The notes: a model not told the origin generated them from the letters alone. Counted from the stretch's first letter, positions 23,347 to 33,776 are shown. The stretch: DNA of 64,000 nt from Tsuneonella litorea (GCF_025154015.1 NZ_JAOAMV010000001.1:248001-312000), one strand, 5' to 3'. Program-made: numbers and translations.

Positions 23347-24771
23347 ATGTCGGACGCAGGCATCCCCGACGCCCGGGCGGCGTGGAAGCGCGAGATCCTC
23401 GCGACGCTCTCGCTAGCCTGGCCGCTGGCCGCGGCGAACCTGCTGCAGATGATGGTCTGGGCGATCGACGTGATGTTCATCGCCCGGCTGGGCACCATTC
23501 CGCTGGCCGCGGCGAGCCTGTCGTTCGCGCTGTTCGGCACGCTGATGTGGTCGCTGACCGGCCTCACCGGCATCGTCTCCGCGCTCATCGCCGCTGCGCT
23601 CGGCCGGGGCACCGGGGTCGTGCGCGAGGTGAGGCGGGCGACGCGCATGGCGCTGTGGCTCGCGGTCGGAAGCGCCGCCCTGCTCGCCATCGCGATGCAC
23701 CGGGGCGAGGCCTTCATGCTGATGACGGGGCAGGACCCCGAGATATCCGCCCGCGCGGGGGAATTTCTCGCCGTGCTCGGCTGGGCGGCGATCCCGATGC
23801 TCGTCTGCAACGTCCTCAGGAGCTTCGTTTCGGCGCTCGACCGGCCGGTCATCGCGACGATGGTGGTGGGCCTGCAGGTCGGCTTCGCCGCGCTCAGCAA
23901 CTACGCGCTCGTATTCGGCCATTTCGGGTTTCCCGCGCTCGGCATGATCGGCTCGGCGATTGCGAGCAGCGTCACCGCCTGGCTTGGCGTGCTCGCCTAT
24001 GTCGCGCTGATCCAGGCCGACCGGCGACTGCGCGCGTTCCACATCTTTGGACGGTGGTGGAGCCCGGACTGGCGCTATTTCCGCCGCCTCGCGGTGCTCG
24101 GCGCTCCGGTGACGCTGACTATCATCGCCGAAGGCGGCCTGTTCAACAGCGCCGCGTTCATGATCGGGCGGATCGGCGCCGACCAGCTCGCCGCACACAC
24201 GCTGGCGCTGCAGCTCGCCTCGTTCGCGTTCCAGGTCCCGTTCGGCATATCGCAGGCGGCCACGATCCGCGTCGGGTACTATTACGGCGCCGGCGACCGC
24301 GATGGCATCGCCCGCGCCGGCTGGTCGGCGATCGTGGTCGGCACCGGCTTCATGCTGACCACGGCGACCGCGATGTTGGTCGCCCCGCTGACCCTGCTGT
24401 CGCTCTACATCGATCCCCGGGCGCCGCAGTACGCGGCGACGGTGGGATACGCGGTGCTCTATCTGCGGGTCGCCGCGGCGTTCCAGCTGTTCGACGGGTT
24501 CCAGGCGGTTGCCGCGGGGTCCCTGCGCGGGCTACAGGACACCCGCGCGCCGATGTGGATCGCGCTGGCCGGGTTCTGGATTCCGGGTCTTGCGACGATG
24601 CTCTGGCTCGGCTTCCGTACCCCGCTCGGCGGGCTGGGTGTGTGGATCGGGTTGCTCGTCGCACTGGTAACCGTTTCGGCCGGCCTGCTCGGACGGTGGC
24701 TGCTGCGCGAACGCTTCGGCCTGATGCCAGCGGCCGAACGCCCGCCGAAAATCTTGCCCGCGACCGGTTGA
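23347..24771 (+). CDS. MATE family efflux transporter
   Basis: 474 residues, twelve predicted membrane segments in two similar six-helix halves. MATE features include the N-terminal SLAWPLAAANLLQMMVWAID, ALGRGTGVVREVRRAT after helix 2-3, and in the second half LGAPVTLTIIAEGGLFNSAA followed by QLASFAFQVPFGISQAATIR. It should export cationic compounds in exchange for Na+ or H+. The start at 23347 gives MSDAGIPDARAAWKREI, a normal short N-tail; the frame is open further upstream but has no better site. It is alone on this strand, followed by the groESL control region. Confidence 0.93.
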   Translation: MSDAGIPDARAAWKREILATLSLAWPLAAANLLQMMVWAIDVMFIARLGTIPLAAASLSFALFGTLMWSLTGLTGIVSALIAAALGRGTGVVREVRRATRMALWLAVGSAALLAIAMHRGEAFMLMTGQDPEISARAGEFLAVLGWAAIPMLVCNVLRSFVSALDRPVIATMVVGLQVGFAALSNYALVFGHFGFPALGMIGSAIASSVTAWLGVLAYVALIQADRRLRAFHIFGRWWSPDWRYFRRLAVLGAPVTLTIIAEGGLFNSAAFMIGRIGADQLAAHTLALQLASFAFQVPFGISQAATIRVGYYYGAGDRDGIARAGWSAIVVGTGFMLTTATAMLVAPLTLLSLYIDPRAPQYAATVGYAVLYLRVAAAFQLFDGFQAVAAGSLRGLQDTRAPMWIALAGFWIPGLATMLWLGFRTPLGGLGVWIGLLVALVTVSAGLLGRWLLRERFGLMPAAERPPKILPATG

Positions 24772-24801
24772 CCTCGCTTGCGCGCGCACTAAATGCGCCG
24801 G

Positions 24802-24828
24802 CGCTGGCACTCTCTTCATGAGAGTGCC
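24802..24828 (+). promoter_or_regulatory. CIRCE operator (HrcA-binding) before groES
   Basis: CTGGCACTC (24802-24810), 9-nt spacer, GAGTGCCAA (24820-24828): the CIRCE inverted repeat with its standard 9-9-9 spacing, close to the consensus half-site TTAGCACTC. It lies 33 nt before the groES ATG and should make groESL HrcA-repressed and heat-inducible. Confidence 0.93.
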
Positions 24829-24861
24829 AAGAGTTCACTCAATCGAGAGAGGCTAAGCATC

Positions 24862-25149
24862 ATGGCATTTCGTCCGTTGCACGACCGCGTTCTCGTCCGC
24901 CGCATCGAGGCTGACAGCAAGACCGCCGGCGGCATCATCATTCCCGACAGCGCGCAGGAAAAGCCGAGCGAGGGCGAGATCGTCGCCGTCGGCGACGGCG
25001 CCCGTGACGACGACGGCGACCGCATCGCGCTCGACGTCAAGGTCGGCGACCGCGTGCTGTTCGGCAAGTGGTCGGGCACCGAGGTCAAGATCGACGGTGA
25101 AGACCTTCTCATCATGAAGGAAAGCGACATCATGGGGATCATCGGCTGA
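24862..25149 (+). CDS. groES: Co-chaperonin GroES
   Basis: 95 residues, exact family size. It caps the GroEL ring during protein folding. [20 protein letters not shown], the mobile loop with [19 protein letters not shown] and the C-terminal [17 protein letters not shown] are typical. The ATG at 24862 is supported by GAGAGAGG about 9 nt upstream. groEL follows after 53 nt, and a CIRCE element precedes the gene. Confidence 0.99.
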   Translation: MAFRPLHDRVLVRRIEADSKTAGGIIIPDSAQEKPSEGEIVAVGDGARDDDGDRIALDVKVGDRVLFGKWSGTEVKIDGEDLLIMKESDIMGIIG

Positions 25150-25163
25150 ACGCCGCATCCTGA

Positions 25164-26846
<1,683 letters not shown>

Positions 26847-26869
26847 GCCCGCGCCGAACCGAACCAGCG

Positions 26870-26902
26870 AAGGCCCGGCGGCGCGATCCGCCGGGCCTTT
26901 TT
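26870..26902 (+). terminator. Rho-independent terminator after groEL
   Basis: A 10-bp stem AGGCCCGGCG (26871-26880) with CGCCGGGCCT (26889-26898), 8-nt loop, then TTTTT. It ends the groESL transcript just before a convergent gene. Confidence 0.92.
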
Positions 26903-27673
26903 CTATGGCTCAAGGGCCGCGCCGAACGCCCCGGCGAGGATCGCGGCGATCCGCGCCGTGCCGGCATCGTCGGCCAGGAGGTCCTGCCGCACCTCGATCT
27001 CGGCATAGCGCAGCCCACGCGAGTAGGCATGGCGCGGCACGGTGTAGTCGGTATCGTCCATCCGGTAGGGCTCGTTGTCACCCACCACGAGGTCGCCCCG
27101 CCGGTGCAATGCACGGAGCACGCGCAGCGCGAAGTCGTTCCGGCGGCCGTCGTGCAGCACCCCGATCTCCCAGGGTCGCGCCGCGCCCCCCATCACCGGC
27201 GTAAAGCTGTGAAGCGCGATCAGGATCGGGTCCGGCCGCGCATCGAGCATCTCCGCGATGGCCGCCTGGTAGGGCTCGAGAATCTCGGTTCGCCGCGCCT
27301 CGCGCGCGGGGGCCGACAGCCCGACGTTTCCCGGTATCCGCGTCCCGTCGCTTTCGGGGACGATCGAATCCGCACGTGCCGGATCGCGGTTGCAGTCGAT
27401 CACCAGCCGCGAATAGACCTGGCTCACGAAAGGCGCCGCGAGCGTCCGGGCAAGCGCATCGCCGAGCGCCCGCGAGCCGAGGTCCACCGCAATGTGCCGC
27501 GCGCGGTCGGCCGCGCCTAGTCCAAGGTCTCCAAGCCCCGTGGGAATCGCGCTCCCGGCATGGTCCCCGACCAGGACGAAGGGACTATCGCCCCGGACCG
27601 GCGGGATTTTCCGGACCGGATTCGGGTCTCGCGGGTTGAGAAGGATAGGTCTGGCCATCTGGGCCAGCGCCAT
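26903..27673 (-). CDS. N-formylglutamate amidohydrolase family protein
   Basis: 256 residues. Family members release formate from N-formylglutamate (last step of one histidine-degradation route), or act on related N-acyl amino acids. FVLVGDHAGSAIP holds the first metal/catalytic residues, ILIALHSFTPVMGG the second His, and GDNEPYRMDDTDYTVPRHAY a conserved C-terminal stretch. No other hut gene is near, so a role outside histidine catabolism is possible. Starts at 27673 or 27658 are both possible; the longer one is given. It is divergent from the transglutaminase pair with 57 nt between them. Confidence 0.85.
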   Translation of the reverse strand: MALAQMARPILLNPRDPNPVRKIPPVRGDSPFVLVGDHAGSAIPTGLGDLGLGAADRARHIAVDLGSRALGDALARTLAAPFVSQVYSRLVIDCNRDPARADSIVPESDGTRIPGNVGLSAPAREARRTEILEPYQAAIAEMLDARPDPILIALHSFTPVMGGAARPWEIGVLHDGRRNDFALRVLRALHRRGDLVVGDNEPYRMDDTDYTVPRHAYSRGLRYAEIEVRQDLLADDAGTARIAAILAGAFGAALEP

Positions 27674-27730
27674 TCGCACGTTTCTTGCAAGCTGGCCAAC
27701 CCGGACGCCGAATCCCGATCCCAATCCCTG

Positions 27731-28645
27731 ATGCCGACAGTCTCGATCAACCACGTCACCCGCTACCGCTATCGCCGCGACGTCGCGTTCGGCGAGCACC
27801 GGATTCTCGTGCGGCCGCGCGAGAGTTACGACCAGCGGGTGCTGTCGGCCTCGCTCGAGATCGATCCCGAGCCGGTCTCGCTGCGCTGGCTGCAGGACGT
27901 GTTCGGCAACGCCGTCGCGATCGCGACGTTCGACCGGCGGGCCGACACCCTCGAGATTCGCGGCTCGGCGGAAGTCGAGCACCTGCCGACTTGCGAGGAG
28001 CACATCCAGGTCGAACCCTACGCCGCCTGCTACCCGTTCACCTACTCGGCCGAGGACATGCCCGACCTGCTTCGCTCGATCGAGCGCGACTATTCGGACC
28101 GCGACCGCGTGATCGACGACTGGGCGATGGGCTTCGTCGAACCTGGCAATGCCGGCGGCACCCTCGCGCTGCTCAAGCGGATGACCCAGGCGATCAGGCG
28201 GGATTTCGATTACCAGCCGCGCGAAACGAAAGGAATCCAGCCGCCGCTGACGACCCTGTCGCTGGGATCGGGCACCTGCCGCGATTTTGCACTGCTGATG
28301 ATGGAAGCGGTGCGATCGCTCGGCCTCGCCGCGCGGTTCGTGTCGGGCTACCTCTACCAGCCCGACAACGACAACGCCCGCGTCGGCGGGCATTCGACCC
28401 ACGCCTGGGTGCGCGTGTTCCTGCCGGGATCGGGCTGGGTGGAATACGACCCGACCAACGGGATCGTCGGCAACCGCGGCCTGATCCGGGTCGCCGTGGC
28501 GCGCGATCCGCAGCAGGCCACCCCGCTTTCGGGCACCTGGCGCGGCGTCAAGGGCAGCCAGATCGACATGAACGTCGATGTCCGGATCAAGCAACTCGAG
28601 GTCGAGACCCGGCATCCCCATTTCCCGCACAAGGAACCCGCCTGA
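27731..28645 (+). CDS. Transglutaminase-like cysteine protease family protein (first of pair)
   Basis: 304 residues. The N-terminal beta domain opens NHVTRYRYRRDVAFGEHRIL, the standard start of bacterial transglutaminase-like proteins of the COG1305 type. The catalytic triad is visible: Cys183 in GSGTCRDFA, His224 in STHAWVRVF, and Asp240 in EYDPTNG. These enzymes act as peptidases or amidases rather than true cross-linkers in most bacteria; the substrate is unknown. No signal peptide, so cytoplasmic. Its stop TGA overlaps the ATG of the second transglutaminase-like gene by one base, which indicates translational coupling. Confidence 0.9.
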   Translation: MPTVSINHVTRYRYRRDVAFGEHRILVRPRESYDQRVLSASLEIDPEPVSLRWLQDVFGNAVAIATFDRRADTLEIRGSAEVEHLPTCEEHIQVEPYAACYPFTYSAEDMPDLLRSIERDYSDRDRVIDDWAMGFVEPGNAGGTLALLKRMTQAIRRDFDYQPRETKGIQPPLTTLSLGSGTCRDFALLMMEAVRSLGLAARFVSGYLYQPDNDNARVGGHSTHAWVRVFLPGSGWVEYDPTNGIVGNRGLIRVAVARDPQQATPLSGTWRGVKGSQIDMNVDVRIKQLEVETRHPHFPHKEPA

Positions 28646-29508
28646 TGCTCATCCGCACCGGCTACGACATCGCCTTCGAAACCGCCGTGCCCGTGCCGAT
28701 GGTGGCGTTGCTCAACGTCAGGCCCGAACGCCAGGGCGACTTGCGCACGCCCGAGATCCTGCGCACCGAACCGGAGGTCCCGGCGCGCCGGTTCATCGAT
28801 GCCTTCGGCAACGTCGCGACGCGCTTCGTGGTGCCCGAAGGGGGCATACGGCTCAGCGCCGATTTCGTGATCGAGGACAGCGGTCAGCCCGACGCGGTCG
28901 ATACCGATGCCCGCCAGATCCCGGTCGAGGAATTGCCCGACGAAACGCTGCCGTACCTGATGAGCTCGCGCTATTGCGAGGTCACCAGGCTTGCCGACGA
29001 GGCGTGGAAGATCGCCAGGGACCATCCGCCGGGCTGGGCACGCGCGCAGGCGTTGGTGACCGCGGCGCACGAGCGGATCGAGTTCGACTACATGAAGGCG
29101 AGCACCGAGAACACCGCGCGCTCGGTGTTCGACAAGCGGTGCGGCGTGTGCCGCGACTTTGCGCACCTTGCCATCGCCCTGTGCCGCGCGGTCAACATCC
29201 CTGCGCGCTACTGCACTGGCTACCTCGGCGACATCGGGATCGACCCGATCGACGCGCCGATGGACTTTTCGGCCTGGTTCGAGGCCTATCTCGGCGGGCG
29301 CTGGTATACCTTCGATGCCCGCCACAACACGCCGCGGATCGGCCGCATCGTCATGGCGCGCGGCCGCGACGCGACCGACACGGCGATCACCACCGCATTC
29401 GGCCATGCCGAACTTACCCGGTTCGAAGTGCACACCGACGAAGTGACCGGCACGGACCTCACGCGCGCGCCAGGCGAAACCGCCTTGCCGCAGAGAGCGC
29501 CGGCCTAG
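28645..29508 (+). CDS. Transglutaminase-like family protein lacking the usual catalytic His (second of pair)
   Basis: 287 residues. Cys169 in CGVCRDFAHL and Asp224 in YTFDARHN match the transglutaminase core, and ARYCTGYLGDIG is typical of the strand between them. The place where the family core normally has His-Ala-Trp reads DFSAWFEAY, with Ser209 at the His position, so catalysis may be lost or altered. The C-terminal RIGRIVMARGRDATDTAI stretch belongs to a sub-group of these proteins. It is coupled to the intact homologue by a one-base TGATG overlap, so it could be a partner or regulatory subunit. Confidence 0.85.
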   Translation: MLIRTGYDIAFETAVPVPMVALLNVRPERQGDLRTPEILRTEPEVPARRFIDAFGNVATRFVVPEGGIRLSADFVIEDSGQPDAVDTDARQIPVEELPDETLPYLMSSRYCEVTRLADEAWKIARDHPPGWARAQALVTAAHERIEFDYMKASTENTARSVFDKRCGVCRDFAHLAIALCRAVNIPARYCTGYLGDIGIDPIDAPMDFSAWFEAYLGGRWYTFDARHNTPRIGRIVMARGRDATDTAITTAFGHAELTRFEVHTDEVTGTDLTRAPGETALPQRAPA

Positions 29509-29579
29509 CAGGCGAGCGCCGCACTTTTTCCGGCACCGAGGGGGCGGCGACCCGTTGATAGGAAAGAGGAGACCAGGAA

Positions 29580-29981
29580 ATGCGAATACCCGCAAAGGCC
29601 CACGTGGCGATCGCCGATGGCGAACGCTTCCTGCTCATGCGCAATGGCGGCACACCCGACGAGGCGAAGCTCGAACTCGTCGAGGAGCCGTCGCTCGACG
29701 GGGAGCAGGAAAGCGGCGCGTTCGGGCATCACGATCCCAAGAGCGACGACTATCACACGCAGGAAAAACTCGATCATGCCGCCTCGGCCGCCAGCTGGCT
29801 CAACCGCGCGGTACTGCAGCACTGGATCGAGGAACTGGTCGTGGTCGCCGACCCCGATACGCTGGGCGAGATGCGCCGGCACTTCCATGTCGAGACCAGG
29901 GACGTGCTGGTCGCGGAAATCGACAAGCAGGTAACCGGAATGCCCGGTCCCGAGATCCTCGAGGTCATCGAGGGGGCCTGA
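29580..29981 (+). CDS. Host attachment family protein (AtsE/Host_attach-like)
   Basis: 133 residues. The order of elements fits the Host_attach family: a start strand HVAIADGERFLLMRNGG, a central acidic and His-containing linker (GAFGHHDPKSDDYHTQEK), then ASWLNRAVLQHWIEELVVVA, ADPDTLGEMRRHF and a C-terminal IDKQVTGMPGPEILEVI. The family is named from a rhizobial attachment gene but its fold is like the eRF1 middle domain, and the biochemical role is unclear. AGAGGAG lies about 10 nt before the ATG. It is followed after 7 nt by the Pcm fusion gene. Confidence 0.85.
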   Translation: MRIPAKAHVAIADGERFLLMRNGGTPDEAKLELVEEPSLDGEQESGAFGHHDPKSDDYHTQEKLDHAASAASWLNRAVLQHWIEELVVVADPDTLGEMRRHFHVETRDVLVAEIDKQVTGMPGPEILEVIEGA

Positions 29982-29988
29982 CGGCGTC

Positions 29989-31953
29989 GTGGGTGACGAA
30001 CACTCACGCCGGTCGCGGATGGTCGAACGCCAGATCACCCGCCGCGGCCTGACCGACCGGCGATTGCTCGACGCCTTCCGTGCGGTGCCGCGCGAGGCGT
30101 TCGTCCCGGCCGAGATGCGCGAGTTTGCCTACGAGGACGGACCGCTCCCGATCGGGGAGGGGCAGACCATCAGCCAACCCTACATCGTCGCGGCGATGAT
30201 CGACGCGGCCGCGATTCGCCCCGCCGACCGGGTCCTCGAGGTCGGCGCGGGGTCGGGCTATGCGGCGGCGGTGCTGTCGCGGATGGCAGGCGAAGTATTC
30301 GCGATCGAGCGCCATTCGGTGCTTGCGCGCGAGGCCGCAGAGCGTGTCGCCGCGCTCGGATACGACAACTGCGAAGTGATCGCCGGCGACGGCATGGCGG
30401 GGTTGCCCGAACAGGCGCCGTTCGACGCGATCCTTGTCGCCGCACGCGGAGAGGCGGTGCCGGACGCGCTCATGAACCAGCTCAAGATCGGCGGGCGGCT
30501 GGTGATGCCGGTCGGGGGCGAGGACGTGCAGCAGCTGCGCTGCATCACCCGCACGGGCCAGGAGCAATGGTCCGGCCACGACATTGCGCCGGTCCGGTTC
30601 GTGCCCCTTCTGCCCGGCGCTGTGCCGGAGGACGGCGCGCGTTCGCGGACCGACCACCGGCCGGCCCGGGCCGCATCGCTGTCCGAGCTGATCGCCGCCC
30701 ACGCAGTCACCCTGCCGGACCCCGCCGACCACGGTTTCGCCGAGGCATTCGACGGTCTTGCCGATCGGCGCGTGGTCATGCTCGGCGAATGCAGCCACGG
30801 AACCCGCGAATTCTATGAAGCGCGTGCCGCGATCACCCGGCGCTTCGTCGAAACGCACGGCTTCACCATCGTCGCGGCCGAGGCCGACTGGCCGGACGCG
30901 GCGGTCCTCGACCGCGCGATTCGCCACCTGCCGCACCGCGCCGACGCCCCGCGCCCGTTCACCCGCTTTCCGACCTGGATGTGGCGCAACCCGGCGATCG
31001 CCCGGCTGATGCACGACCTGCACGCGATCAACCGCGACCGGGCGCCGGATGCCATGGCCGGTTTCTATGGCCTCGACATCTACAACATGGCCGGTTCGAT
31101 TGCGGCGGTGCTCGCCTATCTCGACGAGACCGATCCCGCGGCGGCGGCGGTCGCGCGCGAACGCTACGGGTGCCTCACCCCGTGGCAATCGGATCCCGCG
31201 GTCTATGGCCGCGCGGCCGTGTCCGCCGGCTACGCCGCCTGCGAAGACGCGGTCGTCGACCAGTGCCGCGAACTGCTCGACGCGGCGCTGGTCCGCGATG
31301 GCGAAGGGTTCGGCGCCGCGATGAACGCCCGCCTGGTCGCCTCGGCCGAGCGCTATTACCGGGTGATGTATTACGGCGGCTCGGAAAGCTGGAACCTGCG
31401 CGACGCGCACATGGCCGAGACCCTTGGCCATCTCCTCGATCACGGCGGACCCGATGCCAAGGCGCTGGTGTGGGCACACAACAGCCACATCGGCGATGCC
31501 CGGGCGACCGACATGGGCGCCGTGCGGGGGGAACACAACATCGGCCAGCTCGCACGCGAGCGGTGGGGCGAGGACGTGGCGCTCGTCGGTTTCGGCACCC
31601 ATACGGGCACCGTTTCGGCGGCGAGCGACTGGGACGGCGAGCGCGAGGTCAAGCGCGTGCTGCCCTCGCGCCCCGACAGCATCGAACATCCGTGTCACGA
31701 GACCGGAATACCGCGATTCCTGGTGATTCCGGGGGCCGATCCGGCGCTGCGGGCGCGCCTCGCCGAACCGCGGCTGGAACGGTTCATCGGCGTCATCTAT
31801 CGCCCGCAAAGCGAGCGATGGAGCCACTACAGCGAGGCGAGCCTGTCCGAACAGTTCGATGCCTACGTCTGGTTCGACGAGACCAGCGCGCTCGAGCCCG
31901 CCGGCCATGAACCGCATGACGGTGCGGCGGATACCTTCCCGTTCGGGATCTGA
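29989..31953 (+). CDS. Fusion of protein-L-isoaspartate O-methyltransferase and erythromycin-esterase-like domain
   Basis: 654 residues from a GTG; ATG at 30019 is an alternative start. Domain 1 (about 1-205) is a Pcm methyltransferase: MVERQITRRGLTDRRLLDAF, the SAM motif VLEVGAGSGYAAAVL and FDAILVAARGEAVPDAL. Pcm repairs isoaspartyl residues in aged proteins. Domain 2 (about 220-640) is erythromycin-esterase-like: LGECSHGTREFYEAR, an E in VAAEADWPDA and WAHNSHIGDA supply the His/Glu residues expected at the Ere active site. The reading frame is continuous, so this is one polypeptide. Whether domain 2 hydrolyses macrolides is unproven; a protein-repair or amide-ester hydrolase role is equally possible. 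Confidence 0.88.
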   Translation: MGDEHSRRSRMVERQITRRGLTDRRLLDAFRAVPREAFVPAEMREFAYEDGPLPIGEGQTISQPYIVAAMIDAAAIRPADRVLEVGAGSGYAAAVLSRMAGEVFAIERHSVLAREAAERVAALGYDNCEVIAGDGMAGLPEQAPFDAILVAARGEAVPDALMNQLKIGGRLVMPVGGEDVQQLRCITRTGQEQWSGHDIAPVRFVPLLPGAVPEDGARSRTDHRPARAASLSELIAAHAVTLPDPADHGFAEAFDGLADRRVVMLGECSHGTREFYEARAAITRRFVETHGFTIVAAEADWPDAAVLDRAIRHLPHRADAPRPFTRFPTWMWRNPAIARLMHDLHAINRDRAPDAMAGFYGLDIYNMAGSIAAVLAYLDETDPAAAAVARERYGCLTPWQSDPAVYGRAAVSAGYAACEDAVVDQCRELLDAALVRDGEGFGAAMNARLVASAERYYRVMYYGGSESWNLRDAHMAETLGHLLDHGGPDAKALVWAHNSHIGDARATDMGAVRGEHNIGQLARERWGEDVALVGFGTHTGTVSAASDWDGEREVKRVLPSRPDSIEHPCHETGIPRFLVIPGADPALRARLAEPRLERFIGVIYRPQSERWSHYSEASLSEQFDAYVWFDETSALEPAGHEPHDGAADTFPFGI

Positions 31954-32032
31954 CATCGGCCCGCCGCGGGACCGCCGCGAAAAGGGGCTTGCGCTTCGTA
32001 CCGCGCATGCGCCACTCTTCGTCGTAGCGGTG

Positions 32033-32061
32033 TTGATCGTTTTTTCTCGATGCCGTTAAGT
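32033..32061 (+). promoter_or_regulatory. Possible promoter of the beta-lactamase-like gene
   Basis: TTGATC (32033-32038), 17-nt spacer, TTAAGT (32056-32061), 33 nt before the start codon, in a locally AT-rich patch. Confidence 0.4.
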
Positions 32062-32094
32062 CCCTGATAAGCATGATGGGATGAGAGTGGGGTC

Positions 32095-33102
32095 ATGGCA
32101 CTAGGAAGGATAGCGCGGCTGGGGGCCGCAATCGCGCTCGGGCTTGCGAGCGCCACGAGCGCGCAGGCGGCCGACAGCGCCGAATTCAACCAGCTGTTCG
32201 ATTCGATGCTGGGCACTGACGTGCGGGCGCCGCAGCGGTTCGACGCCCAGCCAGACTGGCCGCTCGAGGCGACGGTGGCCCGGATCGCCGACGGATCCGC
32301 CGGGCGCATCGGCGTGTACGCGGTCGACCTGGCGAGCGGGCGCGAGGTTTCGGTGCTCGGCGACCAGCGTTTCCCGATGGCCTCGACGAGCAAGATCGCA
32401 ATCGCCGCGACCTTCATGGAAGGGGTTGAGCAGGGCCGCTGGAGCCTGACGAGCGAGTTTCCGCTGATGGTGCCGGTGGCGTCCGCCCGCTTCTCGTCGG
32501 CCAAGGCGCCCGTCGTGCCCGGACAGCGGTTCCAGGCGATCGACCTTATCGAGATGATGATCACGCGGTCGAGCAACCCGGCGACCGATGCCCTGCTGGC
32601 GGTGGTCGGCGGGCCGAGCGCGGTCAACGCCTGGGCGAGCCGCAACGGGATGCCCGACTTCAACCTGACCCGCGACATCGCGACCCTCGTGCGCGACGAT
32701 GGCGAAATCGACCCCGCCAAGCGGATCGACATCCGCGACAGCGCCACCCCGCAGACGATGGTCCGCCTGCTGGCCGGGCTTTACCAGGGCAAGTTCCTCA
32801 GGGAATCGAGCCGCAAGGTGATCCTGGGCGCGATGGAACGCTGCCGCACCGGCGCCCGGCGCATGAAGGGCATGCTGCCCGATGGCACGCAGGTGGCGCA
32901 CAAGACCGGCACGCTCAGCAACACCGCGAGCGACATCGGCATCATCCACACGCCCGATGGTCGGGCGATCGCGGTGGCGATTTACGTGACGGGGCAAGGT
33001 TCCAAACCCGCCCGCGACGCGAAGATCGCGAGCATAGCCCGCGCGCTATACGACGGCTACCAGGCGACGCCCGCCCGCGCCTACGCCAACGCCACCTACT
33101 GA
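32095..33102 (+). CDS. Class A beta-lactamase-like serine hydrolase, exported
   Basis: 335 residues with a Sec signal peptide ending near AQAADS (about 26). The penicillin-recognising motifs are present: STSK with nucleophile Ser97, SSN at 159-161 in place of SDN, and KTG from Lys270 in HKTGTLSNTASDIGII. The omega-loop region before RDSATPQTMVRLL reads DDGEIDPAKR and does not show the canonical E-x-x-x-N. This makes full penicillinase activity uncertain; a carboxypeptidase-like or divergent beta-lactamase is possible. The segment between signal peptide and domain is about 45 residues. It converges with the DJ-1-family gene and overlaps it by 7 bases. Confidence 0.8.
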   Translation: MALGRIARLGAAIALGLASATSAQAADSAEFNQLFDSMLGTDVRAPQRFDAQPDWPLEATVARIADGSAGRIGVYAVDLASGREVSVLGDQRFPMASTSKIAIAATFMEGVEQGRWSLTSEFPLMVPVASARFSSAKAPVVPGQRFQAIDLIEMMITRSSNPATDALLAVVGGPSAVNAWASRNGMPDFNLTRDIATLVRDDGEIDPAKRIDIRDSATPQTMVRLLAGLYQGKFLRESSRKVILGAMERCRTGARRMKGMLPDGTQVAHKTGTLSNTASDIGIIHTPDGRAIAVAIYVTGQGSKPARDAKIASIARALYDGYQATPARAYANATY

Positions 33103-33776
33103 GGGTTGCCTGCCCGATCGCGCAGCGCGGATTCCATCCGCGCAGCCGCGTCATCGTAGACCGACGCCCTGAGCGCGTGCGTGCGCCGCATTCCGGCGGT
33201 GGCCGGGGTCCCGCTGTCGAACGGCGGGTGCGGATCGTATTCGAGCGATAGCTGTATGCTTTCGGCCACGGCCTGGCCCGCCTCGCGCGCGACGAGCGTC
33301 AGGGCGAAATCGATGCCCGCGGTCACCCCGCCCGCGGTGAGGAGATTGCCGTCCTCCACGACGCGTCCGGGCTGATGAGACGCCCCGACCAGCGGAAGCA
33401 GGTGGGCATAGGCCCAATGGGTCGTGGCGCGCCTCCCGTCAAGCAGTCCCGCGCGGCCGAGCAGGAAGGCGCCGGTACACACGCTCGTCACCCATCGGGC
33501 GCTTTCCGCCGCCGCGCGAATGAAGGCGATCGACGGTTCGTCCGAAAGCGCATCGGCAACCCCGTGGCCGCCGGGAACGCAGAGGATATCCGCGGACGGC
33601 GCGCTGTCGAACGTGGCGGTCGGCAGCATCGCGAAGCCCGAATCGGTCGCAACCGGGTCGCGCGTCGCGGCAGCAACGGTCACCCGCGCGCCCGGCAACC
33701 GCGACAGGACCTGCGCCGGCCCGGTCAGGTCGAGCTGGGTCACACCGGGGAACAGGACGAAGACGATCGCGGTCAT
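33096..33776 (-). CDS. DJ-1/PfpI family protein, isonitrile hydratase-like
   Basis: 226 residues. The nucleophile elbow SVCTGAFLLGRAGLL holds Cys100 and Thr101; Asp16 in LDLTGP matches the third residue described for Pseudomonas isonitrile hydratase InhA (Cys101, Thr102, Asp17 there). RATTHWAY and GGVTAGIDFAL are typical of the InhA/AraC-N DJ-1 branch. There is no DNA-binding domain, so it is an enzyme rather than a GlxA-type regulator. The last 40 residues are extended and variable. Its 3' end overlaps the beta-lactamase-like gene by 7 bases, tail to tail. Confidence 0.85.
   Translation of the reverse strand: MTAIVFVLFPGVTQLDLTGPAQVLSRLPGARVTVAAATRDPVATDSGFAMLPTATFDSAPSADILCVPGGHGVADALSDEPSIAFIRAAAESARWVTSVCTGAFLLGRAGLLDGRRATTHWAYAHLLPLVGASHQPGRVVEDGNLLTAGGVTAGIDFALTLVAREAGQAVAESIQLSLEYDPHPPFDSGTPATAGMRRTHALRASVYDDAAARMESALRDRAGNPQ

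Noticed and set aside
24768-24796. Promoter TTGACC upstream of groES
   Set aside because: The spacing to any -10-like hexamer is poor, and a heat-shock sigma promoter could not be told apart by eye; only the CIRCE element is claimed.
30640-31953. Acquired macrolide resistance gene (ere)
   Set aside because: The Ere-like domain is fused to a housekeeping methyltransferase, with no mobile element or compositional change nearby, so it is not evidence of resistance.
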